From positions 4,169,747 through 4,233,746 of the forward strand of contig NC_049995.1 of NCBI RefSeq assembly GCF_000003815.2: DNA of 64,000 bases, written 5' to 3'. Shown piece after piece: positions 41,161-52,775 of the stretch. Within the stretch, counting starts at the first letter, position 1. Every line of letters starts with the position of its first letter. Below the pieces are notes generated by a model. The model was not told the origin of the DNA, ran no database searches, and was given only the letters and a program-made list of their open reading frames with translations. A program made the position numbers and the translations under genes. Source of the stretch: Branchiostoma floridae. Its lineage: Eukaryota; Chordata; Leptocardii; Amphioxiformes; Branchiostomatidae.

Positions 41161-42229
41161 AATGTTTTGAAAGGAATGAATTTGAACGACAAGCTGTGTT
41201 GATGTAAACTCCTGTAAAAGCAGGAATTCCTTGTATTAAAAGCAGACCGCATGATTTATTGTCACCGGACCACCATGGAAATGACAAGTCTGTGTCATCT
41301 GTGCTATGTGGTGCTGGCTTTTCGTCACACCCGCAACAAGCGTTGTGCTAATCAGAAACGGTCTGTTGAACTGCCTTTTGTTTAGAGCCAGGCCTTCCAG
41401 GCGGTCCGGACTGCCGGACACTGGCACATGCGGGACACATTTTATTCCTCAAGCGGTCATTCTTTCTTAGCACGGCGTGGTGGGAAGAACGAACATTGCT
41501 ATTGTAACAGTGGGTTCTAGCGCTGCCAAACTGACCACGCCAACAGCTCTTGAGCTTTTGTTGTTGTGGTTAGCACGTGTGATTTGTGATCCGGCTGCCC
41601 GGGTTCGGCGCGGGTTCGAATCCCGGGAGTCGGGATGTTGTTTATTTCTGTTCTGACTCGCCCCTCTAGTTGTTCACTGGTTCCCATGCCGATCCTGTGA
41701 GTAACAGGCTAGCGGATGTGCCATACAGGGATGTCGGTAAGCGTTTGGAAGTTTTTGTGTGTTTTGCAAACCTCTTCATATTACTCCGTTCTTTCCTGGT
41801 CATTAGAGAAGCAGTTAGAAATAAAATGTATCTCGTCTTCCACCGGTTTTGCAATACAATGATTACAGGTTCTTTCGCCCACGGGTAGCTAGTTTGCATA
41901 TTGCCGATCTGACCTCGATATTATCTAGTGATGTTAAATAAGTTTCCATTGAGTATCCCTTCTTTAGTTTCTTAAAGAATCTTAACTTACCATTATCTAT
42001 AGACAGTCTATGAGAAAATGTCTGTATGTACAATTGCTTCTTAACACAATTTAATCGGACTCAGGTATAGCTTTGAGTGTTTGTTCTTCTAAAGTGGTTA
42101 ACATTGTCATCAAGTGACATACGTCTGTGTATTTAAGTGTGATTCTTCCCTTGTATTTAAAGAGTGAGATAGAGCCAGCTTAACAAATGGTAGCTTACAA
42201 GGTAATAACTCATGTACGCCATACATTGT

Positions 42230-42745
42230 GGATTACGATTCGTGTGTGATTGATGCAACACATGTTGGTGTGTATCTGCATACAAGATGATGGGGCAAAG
42301 TCCTTTATTTTTGTATCTAATTAGAGTAGTATAAACCTCGGAGATGCAATGTCTAGTCACATTTTGGAAAAAGAAAATAAGAGGTCAATATAACCAGGAC
42401 TGTTACCGGAGATACTGAATTTAACATCGCCCAGTATAGGATGCATGATCAAAAATATCAACTAAACTACCCGATAAGCGCACCTCAGAGAAGACGGTAC
42501 AAGATATATCTATTGTTTTACGCTTCGCCAATAAACAGGAAACATTGTAGCCGTTAAAACTTAGTACTAATTTTTAAGGTAGGCATGAAAAAGTTCCGGG
42601 TTATAATGTTCTGATTCGCTGCTATTGCTTTTAGCGTTGTTAGGTTGCAATATACCCATCGTAAAATAGATCCTTTTTGGTTACATTTCAATCCCCGTTT
42701 TGAAAGCTGTGACTATATCGTCCCCGCTTGGATAGTTAAAACAAA
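42230..42745. repeat. Segmental duplication, copy B, upstream of the gene at 42932
   Basis: Second copy of the segment at 40390-41160, at an offset of about 1.6-1.8 kb. It ends about 190 bases before the start codon of the following gene, so the duplicated DNA may include its upstream region. Confidence 0.85.
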
Positions 42746-42931
42746 CAAAACGGGCGGTCCCTGGCCGTCGTCTGGACATCGTCTTGGGATTGGTCACCGT
42801 GCTGACGTCAGTCTGTAAACATTGACAAATAGGAACTGCACACGTACATTTTCCAACCAATGGCAGCCCTCAGAATAGCGTCAGTTTGCTTCCCAATAAA
42901 GATCGATCACTGACTATCTAGTCAGGCGGAG

Positions 42932-45900
42932 ATGGCTCGGCGGACAAGGTCGGCCGAGTTAGACGCGGCGCTTCAACTGGACAGTGAACATGCACAAGCG
43001 ACTCAATTTCGGTGAGAGTACCTTGCTAATGATAGCATGTATTATGTGTATAATAGATACGTCACAAGTTGTTAAGAGTGACTAGAGCTAAATAAACCGA
43101 GAGCGTTACGATGTGAATCGTACCAGGTGGATTTTGGGACTGTGTGCTTGGGTTGAGTAACACTGCCAACCTTAATCTCGTGGGCCCAAATCTTACCCCA
43201 AACCGCCCGAGACCTTGGTCTTCAAAACGTCCGCCAACATCACGTTTCGGCAAGATAAAATATGAGTCCCATATTAACGGCATTATAGTTTTGGCATTTT
43301 TACAGCGTATTGTTGTGTAGGAATTAGTCTTCATCTGTGACCGTGTTTCGCCAGAGTTTTTTGATTTTGTTTAGAGAATATCTTTCAACGTGGAAACTTC
43401 TTGGCAGTTTGTTACTCATACCACATGTCGTTTACGGCACAGCCAGGCACAACCCTTTTGTTTTTGATCGGCCGAAGATATCAGCGCTCCATGAGGCCCT
43501 TCTGTGGAATTCCATTCGCCACCTTGCCGCCGCCGAACAACAAACGCTTCTGTTTCTCGTGGTCATATTCATCTGTTTCCCGTGGTCTTAAAGTAAAAGA
43601 TACGATTTGTTACCGGGGTCCCCGTTCTCAATCATCTTTTTCTCTGCGTTTCACTCACCCTTTATCGTCTGTGGACTAGTACAGTCAAGCACGTATCCAC
43701 AGTTCTATAGTAATACTGCTGAGCACGAGTCGTCAATTAACCGACGATTGCCGGAACTGCCATACTCCCATCCGTCCTCCGATCGCCCGCCGTCTTATCA
43801 CTCTGACTGTAGCCAAAACGGTACCGGTAATCTGATCACCCATTGTCCTCCAAGCAGTTTAATAGCGGTGAGCGTACATGTGACTTATTTCATTCTGTCT
43901 TATTACAGGCTGGTGATGATATAGGCGCNNNNNNNNNNNNNNNNNNNNNNNNNNNNNNNNNNNNNNNNNNNNNNNNNNNNNNNNNNNNNNNNNNNNNNNN
44001 NNNNNNNNNNNNNNNNNNNNNNNNNNNNNNNNNNNNNNNNNNNNNNNNNNNNNNNNNNNNNNNNNNNNNNNNNNNNNNNNNNNNNNNNNNNNNNNNNNNN
44101 NNNNNNNNNNNNNNNNNNNNNNNNNNNNNNNNNNNNNNNNNNNNNNNNNNNNNNNNNNNNNNNNNNNNNNNNNNNNNNNNNNNNNNNNNNNNNNNNNNNN
44201 NNNNNNNNNNNNNNNNNNNNNNNNNNNNNNNNNNNNNNNNNNNNNNNNNNNNNNNNNNNNNNNNNNNNNNNNNNNNNNNNNNNNNNNNNNNNNNNNNNNN
44301 NNNNNNNNNNNNNNNNNNNNNNNNNNNNNNNNNNNNNNNNNNNNNNNNNNNNNNNNNNNNNNNNNNNNNNNNNNNNNNNNNNNNNNNNNNNNNNNNNNNN
44401 NNNNNNNNNNNNNNNNNNNNNNNNNNNNNNNNNNNNNNNNNNNNNNNNNNNNNNNNNNNNNNNNNNNNNNNNNNNNNNNNNNNNNNNNNNNNNNNNNNNN
44501 NNNNNNNNNNNNNNNNNNNNNNNNNNNNNNNNNNNNNNNNNNNNNNNNNNNNNNNNNNNNNNNNNNNNNNNNNNNNNNNNNNNNNNNNNNNNNNNNNNNN
44601 NNNNNNNNNNNNNNNNNNNNNNNNNNNNNNNNNNNNNNNNNNNNNNNNNNNNNNNNNNNNNNNNNNNNNNNNNNNNNNNNNNNNNNNNNNNNNNNNNNNN
44701 NNNNNNNNNNNNNNNNNNNNNNNNNNNNNNNNNNNNNNNNNNNNNNNNNNNNNNNNNNNNNNNNNNNNNNNNNNNNNNNNNNNNNNNNNNNNNNNNNNNN
44801 NNNNNNNNNNNNNNNNNNNNNNNNNNNNNNNNNNNNNNNNNNNNNNNNNNNNNNNNNNNNNNNNNNNNNNNNNNNNNNNNNNNNNNNNNNNNNNNNNNNG
44901 CACGTTACGATACAAATAGCAGATCCACAAACATAGTGCTGCAATATCTGCTGGAACCGCAGGTGTCGCTGCAGTACTGATAACAGCCGCTATTCTCGCA
45001 ATCATGTTCCTTCTTCTTAAACGACGTCATATTTTAAACAGATACGGCGATGAAGAACAACCTCCGCAGACAGAAAAGTGAGTGTTTACCCTTATCTAAT
45101 TTCTTGTTCTACGAAACCTTTTTGCAATGTTTGATTACCGTATACAAAGTCGAATAATAATGTGTAAGTCATTTGCATAAAATTTACAAAAGCTCTAAAT
45201 ATTTCATGGAGGTATGAGGTCGCCGAGCTCTAGTTTCCAATTTCTTTCTTTTCTACGATAGGGAAACATATCTTATAAGAGCTTATAATTGTAGTGAGCA
45301 AATCAGATATTAGAACTGCATCAGCATATTTATATTCAGCTGTACAAATATTATGAACAATTTAGTATTTTTTACTACTCGCACACAATACTACAAGGCG
45401 AGTCTTATATCATAGTATTATTATGTAGGTGACTCGTAAACAATACTATAGAGCGAGCCTAATGGTATGATAGTGTTATGTGTGAGTTGCTTGATAAAAG
45501 GCTACAGAGAAAACATTCAAATCTACATTTTTCGAAAATGCTGCATTTCTAGTTCTTTTAAACTCCATTTTGTTTGTCAATGTTTGTAATACATTTTCAA
45601 AAGAAGCACTTTTTCCATGAAATCTACAAAACCTTTCACACCGTACCTACCAACAAAAACCACCCCTTTGTATATGAAAATGTTGAACAATTCATCTCCC
45701 ACTGCATACGGAAAAGAAGTCGAACCCATCAAATAGCTGGAGCAGAAGTAGATTTAGATTAGACATTTGTTAAGTATACAATTATGCATATCACTAGTAC
45801 TGCTTTACTCTGTTTGCAATTAGCCGGGCATGAACTTGCAATTAAGTTATCTATTTCTTCTGCATGAACACAGTGCGGATGTAAAAAAAAAACTGTGAGA

Positions 45901-46068
45901 TCTGATTTTAGTATTTGTGTTTCTATTTTCAGGAGAATACCGTTTGTCCCACCGCCAGTGTTAACGGACATCTACAAAGACCAGGCCAACATTTACAGCC
46001 ATCATGGAGGACCGATCTACTTTCCCAACAGGAAGGAATTCATGAAAGAACATTATGAAGAGGACTAA
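42932..46068 (+). CDS. Unrecognised single-pass membrane protein gene, interrupted by an N gap
   Basis: I do not recognise the family. Exon 42932-43011 begins MARRTRSAELDAALQLDSEH and ends in phase 2 at a GTGAGA donor. An acceptor TTTGTTTAG fits the next exon from 43376, reading EYLSTWKLLGSLLLIPHVVYG, a signal-anchor-like segment, though its downstream donor is unclear. A 971-base gap follows. After it, about 44920-45077 encodes a strong transmembrane helix (VAAVLITAAILAIMFLLL) followed by KRRHILNRYG, a stop-transfer basic cluster. Donor GTGAGT joins in phase to exon 45933-46068: RIPFVPPPVLTDIYKDQ, then IYFPNRKEFMKEHYEED and stop. The C-terminal half is a short cytosolic tail with proline and tyrosine motifs. 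Linking the 5' exons to the 3' exons across the gap is inference; they could be two genes. Confidence 0.45.
43929..44899. other. Assembly gap (971 N)
   Basis: A run of N between a possible acceptor (TTATTACAG ending at 43909) and the transmembrane exon. Exons of the membrane-protein gene are probably missing here. Confidence 0.95.
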
Positions 46069-46263
46069 AAGCAGGCTTCATTGAAAGGCCCATTGTGTGA
46101 GATTTAGGCCTGGAAATTTCCAAACCTTCATATGAATGACATGTAACTTTCAACAACTACTTTTATATCATATTTGCATCATTATTTCATCTTTCTAGTC
46201 GTTGTAAACTGTTCAAAATACAAGGTCTGATAAGTGTATAAAACCATCTCAAACTAACATCAT

Positions 46264-46575
46264 CATGATAATCAAAGTTTAATCAAAATCTATTCAAAGC
46301 AGTGTTAAAACTGTTCAAACGTTGCTTTGAAACATTCGTTTGCACAGTCAATGATCTTGTAACTTCCCTCCCTAAATATTGGTATGCACTTTACAGTATT
46401 GATATAATAACGTTACAATCATGATAATCAAAGTTTAATCAAAATCTATTCAAAGCAGTGTTAAAACTGTTCAAACGTTGCTTTGAAACATCCGTTTGCA
46501 CAGTCAATGATCTTGTAACTTCCCTCCCTAAATATTGGTATGCACTTTACAGAGTTGATATAATAACGTTACAAT
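46264..46575. repeat. 156-bp tandem duplication downstream of the membrane-protein gene
   Basis: 46264-46419 and 46420-46575 are almost identical, starting CATGATAATCAAAGTTTAATC. Only a few bases differ (ACATTCG/ACATCCG, CAGTATTG/CAGAGTTG). It is probably recent and lies in or just after the 3' UTR. Confidence 0.95.
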
Positions 46576-46919
46576 GCAAGGACATGCATAGTAGGAAAAT
46601 CTAGTACCTTCTGTATTGTCCTAACCTTACACAAAGAACCTTGAGGACACCAGACAATGTTTTCGCTTATTGAGCGCTAGTTGAGTACATCGCATTTCAT
46701 ACTAGACAGAATGTAGAAGCTGAAACTTGAGACAGATGACATTAGGACGTCATTATCAGTTTTTAAGTAAGTTCAATTAGTATTTTAGCATCTTCTGAGC
46801 TGATACTTGCACGGTTGAACCGTCAACAAAGAAATATTGTTTTGCCTCAGCAGTTCTCCCGAGTTCAAGTTGTGCCATTCGTTTTACATTCGTTTTATTT
46901 TTATAAAGTAGAGAGAGAA

Positions 46920-47290
46920 AGACGCACACAAACACACACATAACGTTACATACATAGTACATAACACACACTAACACTCACACATAACACACACTGACAC
47001 ACATTCACAGGTGCACACATAAGCACACACACATACCTACAGACACACACACGCATATTTACGCACACACAAGCACACACACGCGCGCACACAAATATAC
47101 AGGCACACACACAAGTACACATACGCATGTAAGCAGATACATTTACAATCTACTTAAACACACACACGAATATGCACGCATACATTCACAAATATGCACA
47201 CACAAATGCGCTTATACGAGCAAGCACGAGACAAACATATCACGAACACACACACACACACAGACACACACACACACACACACATACAGT
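46920..47290. repeat. CA-rich degenerate minisatellite
   Basis: ACACAC tracts broken by CATA, GCAC and TACA words, ending in an almost pure (CA)n run at 47250-47285. Open frames made of Cys/Val on the other strand are by-products. Confidence 0.9.
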
Positions 47291-47299
47291 ATCATATAC

Positions 47300-48580
47300 T
47301 ATAAGGTGAGACGTTGACACCCTGCCTTTGTTTACCTTTCTATGGGATCCTGTTATATAATGCTCTGTCTCAACCCTGTTATGTAACGTTCTCTACTCAA
47401 TTCCGCATGACTGATGATTTCACCAAACTATGACCTCCAAGTAAACAACTCAACAAACTATCTGCTACACACGTTTGACAACATACTCACAAAATATCGA
47501 TTATGGGAAACAACATTTACTTCACGTACATATCTATGTTCTTTTTTCCACAATTCACAGACTGTGCAATTATATTTGACATTCTAGAATTTATGGTGTG
47601 TACTAGATCAAGAAAAAGATAATGCAAGATCACATAACTTGTTGTAATGGCTAATATGTTTTCCGTAAACTTCAGAGATGGAGTATTCATGTGACCGTAT
47701 GTCATTAGACACCAGAACAAAGTACTCTTATTTGAATTGGTTAGTCAAAAATGATATCAAATGATTCGACCTTGGTTTGGAACACACTGCACACGTGACA
47801 ACGGTGGGAAAGGTGAGCTGAAATTAGTGACCCTTTCCGGTCAAAACTTGACGAACGAGCTGACAGCCTTGGGCTCCTACTAACCAAGGGCGTCAACTTC
47901 GTAACATCCAACTACAGTACACAGGGATCCACCCAGATTTAGTATACTAACTCTTCTGTGCAAGAAGACGAACTCTTGGATGAAAGCAGACTCATGGACA
48001 AGGTAAGGTACTTATCTGTTATCATAATTCCCTTCATTTTTGTTGAAACTCACAGAAAAGTCATGTAGCAAGATTTTAGTACCGTGTAACGTTTGCTAGT
48101 GGTGACAACTGGCATCACGTCCGTTTCAGATAGTTTAGTTCAGTTCAGTTCGTAGTTTAGATCCTTGTCAAAACTGACGGTTAAAGCTGAGTATTTGTGT
48201 CAACTTAGTCCATACAATGTTTATAGCAAACGTTACTCCGGCAAATGTAGTGTGAGAGTTTAGCGGGGTTGTTGGCGCTGTGCAATGTGGCATAATACGA
48301 GATTGTCTGAAGTGAATCGGTGCGTAAGTAACACGCGTAGTTTAGCACTCATGTAACGTACGGGCGTAACACCTGGTTCAAAACTCAAAAGCGCCTTCTA
48401 CCAGTCATAAATTACGTTTATCGATGGACTATGTTTGTGCTGTCGTTTCGTGTTACATGTCTTGTGCTCAGGGGGTAAGGTCATTCGTGGGAATTCTTAT
48501 TTGACCCGAGCCTCACCTGACCTTAATCTGCACAGTATAATTATCCCCGCAAGGCAGGTTATGCTTATGCATACTGGCGC
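47300..48580. other. No gene recognised except a possible first exon
   Basis: ATGGACAAG at 47994-48002 is followed at once by a strong donor (GTAAGGTAC), which could be a very short first coding exon (MDK) of a plus-strand gene. No following exon could be linked, so it stays a note only. Confidence 0.2.
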
Positions 48581-48589
48581 TTGTTTCTG

Positions 48590-48812
48590 TGCCTGTGTGT
48601 GTGTTTGTGTGTATGTATTTGTACACAGTGTGTATGTGTCTTTGGATGTGTGTGCATGCGCATATGTGTGTGTTAGTGCGCGTGTCAGTGCATTTATGTT
48701 CTTGTGTTCGTATATGCGTAATTTGTTATGTGTGTGTGCTGTGCGTGTGTGTGTGTGTGCGTGTATTCGTTTGTGTGCATGTGTATGCGTGTGTTTGTGT
48801 GTGTGTTTGCTG
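48590..48812. repeat. TG-rich degenerate minisatellite
   Basis: GTGTGT tracts with TATG and GCAT words, the complement in composition of the CA-rich array 1.3 kb upstream. Confidence 0.9.
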
Positions 48813-49008
48813 ATCTTTATTGTACACTACATACTATCGCTTCTCTGCTTGCACAGTCGATCATAGAAGTGAACTACTATCCGGATGGTACCCAGGCTAT
48901 ACAAAGAATTTCTATTAAGACGGCATTCCGCGCCTAATATGAAAAGGGTATAATGGTTTGGCTTGCTCCCTACATTGAGATCTCGGATAAGAGTTTCTTT
49001 AAAGCTAA

Positions 49009-49428
49009 GGGCACAACCCGCCGTACACAACTGCGCAAAAATGTGGGCAATATTTGTGGGATTCGTAAGTAATAAGTACCTCCTCCGTACGAAATCCTAC
49101 GGAATCTAACGGATTTGGAAGCACGCAGACACGCCGCAGCACTTTACGTGCATGCAGAACTTTCTCTGCGTTCGGGTTGCGGATTGACGCGCGTACCCCG
49201 TACAACGAGTGGAGTGAGTAAGGAAACCATACGTACGCAACGAACGATGCACACAACCGCTCACGGCATGCAGACCACATACCTTAAGCAACCGTGCGAG
49301 TGACGTGCGCTGACGTATACTCCCTCCCTGCTTTTGCCATCCCTTCCCCTCGTTTTAAGGAAAACCTGGCGGACGTGGCCTCCCCAAAAAACGTACGGAC
49401 GAAAAAAATACGTACGGCGGATTGTACC
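49009..49428. mobile_element. MITE with GGGCACAACCCGCCGTAC termini
   Basis: The 18-base ends GGGCACAACCCGCCGTAC and, reversed, GGGTACAATCCGCCGTAC match at 16 positions. The interior is rich in GTACG words and has no coding capacity. Length about 420 bp; target duplication not resolved. Confidence 0.8.
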
Positions 49429-49572
49429 CGTATTCTATCACTCCACCAAACACAACTAACTAGGGAAATTCCATTATTCCGCAGCCACTTTATACTGCAT
49501 AGAAACATTAATGAGTAGCAAATAACGCATGAACACACAAACACGCACAAACACAGGCACACACACTATGGC

Positions 49573-49830
49573 ATCATTTCCGTGTCAAAATTTCGTATTG
49601 AAAAAGGTACCTTAAAGAAGCGAAAATAGACGTAAGTACGTCTACGCTGCTTTGAACAAAACGTCGTTTTGGTAAGCCTAAAGGGGCCTTTTGAACGATG
49701 CCCATACGTCCCCTTTGCATAGCTTTACAATTTCCGTGTCAAAATAACGTTTTCTAAAAGGGTACCTTAAACAAGCGAAAATACGTGTACGATGTTTCAA
49801 CAGGGACGTTAAACGTTACGGTACGTACAC
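49573..49830. repeat. Diverged direct duplication
   Basis: TTTCCGTGTCAAAAT followed by GGTACCTTAAA(G/C)AAGCGAAAAT occurs at 49577-49628 and again at 49731-49783, about 155 bases apart. The two copies share GACGTA-rich surroundings. Confidence 0.7.
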
Positions 49831-49839
49831 CCCTTCTCA

Positions 49840-50085
49840 CTCCAACATGGTTATGCCCCACTTGATCAAGTCAACGTTACCATCTGGTACTGGGTACGTG
49901 TCACTTGAAATCGAAGCATCGTCACCCTTCCACCCCCCATACATTCCAAACATGGTTATGTCCCACTTGATCAAATCAACGTTACCATAAGCGACGCCTG
50001 GCGGACCATTAGGTACTGCGTACGTGTCACTTGAAATCGAGACCCTTCCCTCCCCCATTCCAAACATGGTTATGCCCCACTTGGA
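49840..50085. repeat. Tandem repeat with AACATGGTTATG units
   Basis: AACATGGTTATG(C/T)CCCACTTG begins units at about 49844, 49947 and 50063. The shared phrases TCAACGTTACCAT and TACGTGTCACTTGAAATCGA lie in the first two units. The open frame on the reverse strand is an artefact of the repeat. Confidence 0.85.
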
Positions 50086-50099
50086 AAAGGCGGCGGAAG

Positions 50100-50988
50100 G
50101 TGTGCGGATAATGGAGTGCGGATAAAACAATGACATAACACGTTTAGCACATTGTACCTGTTGCGATTTAAACAAAGTCAAAGTCAAAGTCTAGCACACA
50201 TGACAGGGCGACGTGATTGACAACTCTCTGGCACAAGGACGCCGGAAAGTGCCACGCGTCACGTGTGCGGTTATCATTCTGCTATTTCTTGGTGTAGGGG
50301 AAGGTGTTTTAAAGATGACAAGTGGATGGGTAAATGTTCTCAAGGGACAATCAGAAGAATAGATAAAAGGCCATAAACAGAACTTCATCAAATTCTGTGG
50401 GAAAATGAGGCAGAGAAATAAGCACCGCCCACCACCGTGAGACCTCCCGGTTTACGCGATAATGAAAATGCCGCCCACTTGTTTCAAAAACAAATAATGT
50501 TCAGCAACCGAACTCACATCACCAGTTTTAAGAGTTTGTTCCCTATACTAGCAAGAATGAAATCACGAGGTCCCCATAGACACGGAAATTGAAAGTATTG
50601 ATTTTTTGTCACAAATCGGAATGTGTCTTGAAGTTGAAGCACTGGAAATAATTTGGCATCTGGGTACTGTAACATCTGAGATAAATAAGGTATGGTTACG
50701 ATTGACACGCCTTATCCGATAGATCTACTGTCAGAGTAATAAATTACCTCGTCTGGTGTCGTATGTCTTTTTGTATGCCCAAAGGACATATTTCCACATT
50801 CTGGTTTATCATTACAAAACGGTAAGGCCACAGCAAGAAAATAATGAGATAGCGCGCAAAAAAAAGATGCATCGGGTAAAAAAAAAGCAAGATGGTTAAA
50901 ATTTCAAAATAGAGACTATAAACACTATAACAAGATTTGAAGTGACGAAACATGGGATCACAACTAGCAAGGCACTCGTTCCTGTATT
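50100..50988. other. No gene recognised
   Basis: AT-rich sequence without supportable exons or elements. Confidence 0.5.
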
Positions 50989-51524
50989 AAAGAAGTGAAC
51001 CCATCCTGCGCCTTTGGGTGCCAATCCGAAACTATTTATCACTATTTATTCGATTGCCCTTTGTTTGATAAACATAGAACGGCTTTTCGCAACAATAAAT
51101 CTAATTTAACTGGCCACTTGTTTGATTTTGAAACCATTTCCGACAATCTGAAACTTTCTTTAGTCCTTAGAGGTTCGCCTACATTCAATGCTGAAATTAA
51201 TTCCAAGCTTATGTTATTCACTCAAAAGTTCATTGATCTTACTTAACGTTTCTAGTCATACTGTTATATTCCATGTGTAGAATTTACTACATTTATATAT
51301 TATTGAATTGTCTACTTTGTACGTGGGGTGGGTAGGGGTGTTTGGGGCACACACGACGTTAGTCGTTTAGTTTGTTCAAGAATTGTTTTTAATGTTCTTA
51401 TACCTGTACTCATTTATCTATATGCATGTTAAGTGGCACTGTTAAAATAAGTCTCTTAACTTGAGTGCAGTGCCACTTTGTCCTATCTGCTTTTATGTTG
51501 AATAAAAAAAAAAAAGAAGTGAAC
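50989..51524 (+). mobile_element. 5'-truncated LINE insertion with 12-bp target duplication
   Basis: AAAGAAGTGAAC is present at both ends (50989-51000 and 51513-51524). The insert starts inside a coding region and ends in AATAAA plus a poly(A) run, the classic outcome of target-primed reverse transcription with 5' truncation. About 510 bp were inserted. The 3' UTR contains GTGGCACTG and CAGTGCCACTT as an inverted pair near 51432-51478. Confidence 0.92.
51001..51246 (+). pseudogene. Zinc-knuckle tail of a LINE reverse transcriptase
   Basis: The open frame reads PSCAFGCQSETIYHYLFDCP then LFDKHRTAFRNN to a stop. The C-x3-C ... H-x4-C arrangement (CAFGC, HYLFDC) is the CCHC motif found after the reverse transcriptase in several LINE polyproteins. 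Everything upstream is absent because the copy is 5'-truncated. The frame is intact, so the insertion is fairly young. Its tail differs from that of the eEF1A-intron element, so it is from another family. Confidence 0.85.
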
Positions 51525-51637
51525 TAGTGTAGTAAAGGTGATACTAGTGTGGTGACTGGTATCACTTGCCAAGCTGGCAACTACATTAATGGCCTCCACA
51601 TTATTGGCACTTTTACAACAATCCAAGAAGTTCACTC

Positions 51638-51749
51638 GCNNNNNNNNNNNNNNNNNNNNNNNNNNNNNNNNNNNNNNNNNNNNNNNNNNNNNNNNNNNNN
51701 NNNNNNNNNNNNNNNNNNNNNNNNNNNNNNNNNNNNNNNNNNNNNNNNN
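51638..51749. other. Assembly gap (112 N)
   Basis: A run of N shortly after the LINE fragment. Confidence 0.95.
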
Positions 51750-52775
51750 GTGTCAGCATCTGCAACTAAATCAGTTTACCGTTCCAGGTAGAAATGCTAG
51801 GCTAGACCATGTGAAGGTAACATTCTGTATTTGCTTGCAAACATTACCTTTCTAGTGTTAGAATTGTATTGAATGTATTAATATCCTACCTGTTGTCCAG
51901 AGTGACTCGATCTGCATAAACCGTGAGTGTTGCCTTGGAATCGTACCTGTCCGCCTTGGTTTCTACGTGAGTGTTTAGGTTGAATAAGAGCTAGCACCAA
52001 CCTAGCTCATCTTAGCCCAAATCCTACCCTAGACGCCTATGAGCTTCGTTGCCTTGAAATATATCTATGTTGTAATGAAACTACCATGGCATGGCAAAGA
52101 CAAAAAGGCCTGTTGCTTCCCATCCATTTTGATTTTTTTTATGTTTATATGTGGAAATAATTGACAATGAATCAGTTGCCTAGTTAACATTTAATCTAAA
52201 GTAAATAAACGGCCACACGGGCAGAGCAGAAATGATCATAGTAAAAGGTACATGTTTTGCGTGATAAACACAGGAATATGCTACCATAGCACAATATCAG
52301 AATTACACGTTAGTTCAAAGAAAGTCAACATTAATTTTATAAACGGTTGTGTCGTTCACTCAAATGTCTCGTTTCATACACAAGTAGCAAGGCATGTTAA
52401 GACTATGCAAGCCACTTATCTGGTAAACATCAATGCACTTATGGCACTATCTTTTTGCAAAGAAGACTTTGGACGTTTGTCTCACTCTTCCATAATAATC
52501 TTTTAAACGCACTAGTTGACGGCTTGCATACATGATACAGGACTGGATCCCATAATTTCAGATATTTGAACCAAACAAAACATTTGTACATTAACGTTTC
52601 TTATCCACTGGTGATGCAAGTTACCTGACAACAACGTTCTGATTTGGGAACATGAGAACTGAATTATAACTCATATAATGTCCTGACTTATGATATAAGC
52701 TGGATAAACTGCATGTAACAATTTTTCAACTTATAAGGGTTGGAATTGGTTTGAAGAATGTACTCTTTGAGGTTG
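51750..52775. other. No gene recognised
   Basis: No exon, RNA gene or repeat that I can support before the sulfotransferase-like stop codon. Confidence 0.5.

Noticed and set aside
41560-41636. tRNA gene on the plus strand
   Set aside because: It has TGGTTAGCACG and GGTTCGAATCCC boxes, but the acceptor ends do not pair and the T stem is imperfect. More likely tRNA-derived repeat sequence.
43401-43924. Overlapping ORFs in two other frames, one with PPSYHSD
   Set aside because: A tail-like proline/tyrosine stretch is seen, but the three overlapping frames cannot all be coding and the splice phase from 43011 supports only the 43376 frame. Kept out of the gene model.
43843-45005. Long open frames over 25215-26216 and 43843-45005
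   Set aside because: They are open only because the N runs contain no stop codons.
48435-48937. Cys/Val-rich ORFs in the TG array
   Set aside because: They are translations of a degenerate dinucleotide repeat.
52252-52506. 84-residue plus-strand ORF
   Set aside because: No splice context, no family motifs, and composition like the surrounding AT-rich DNA.
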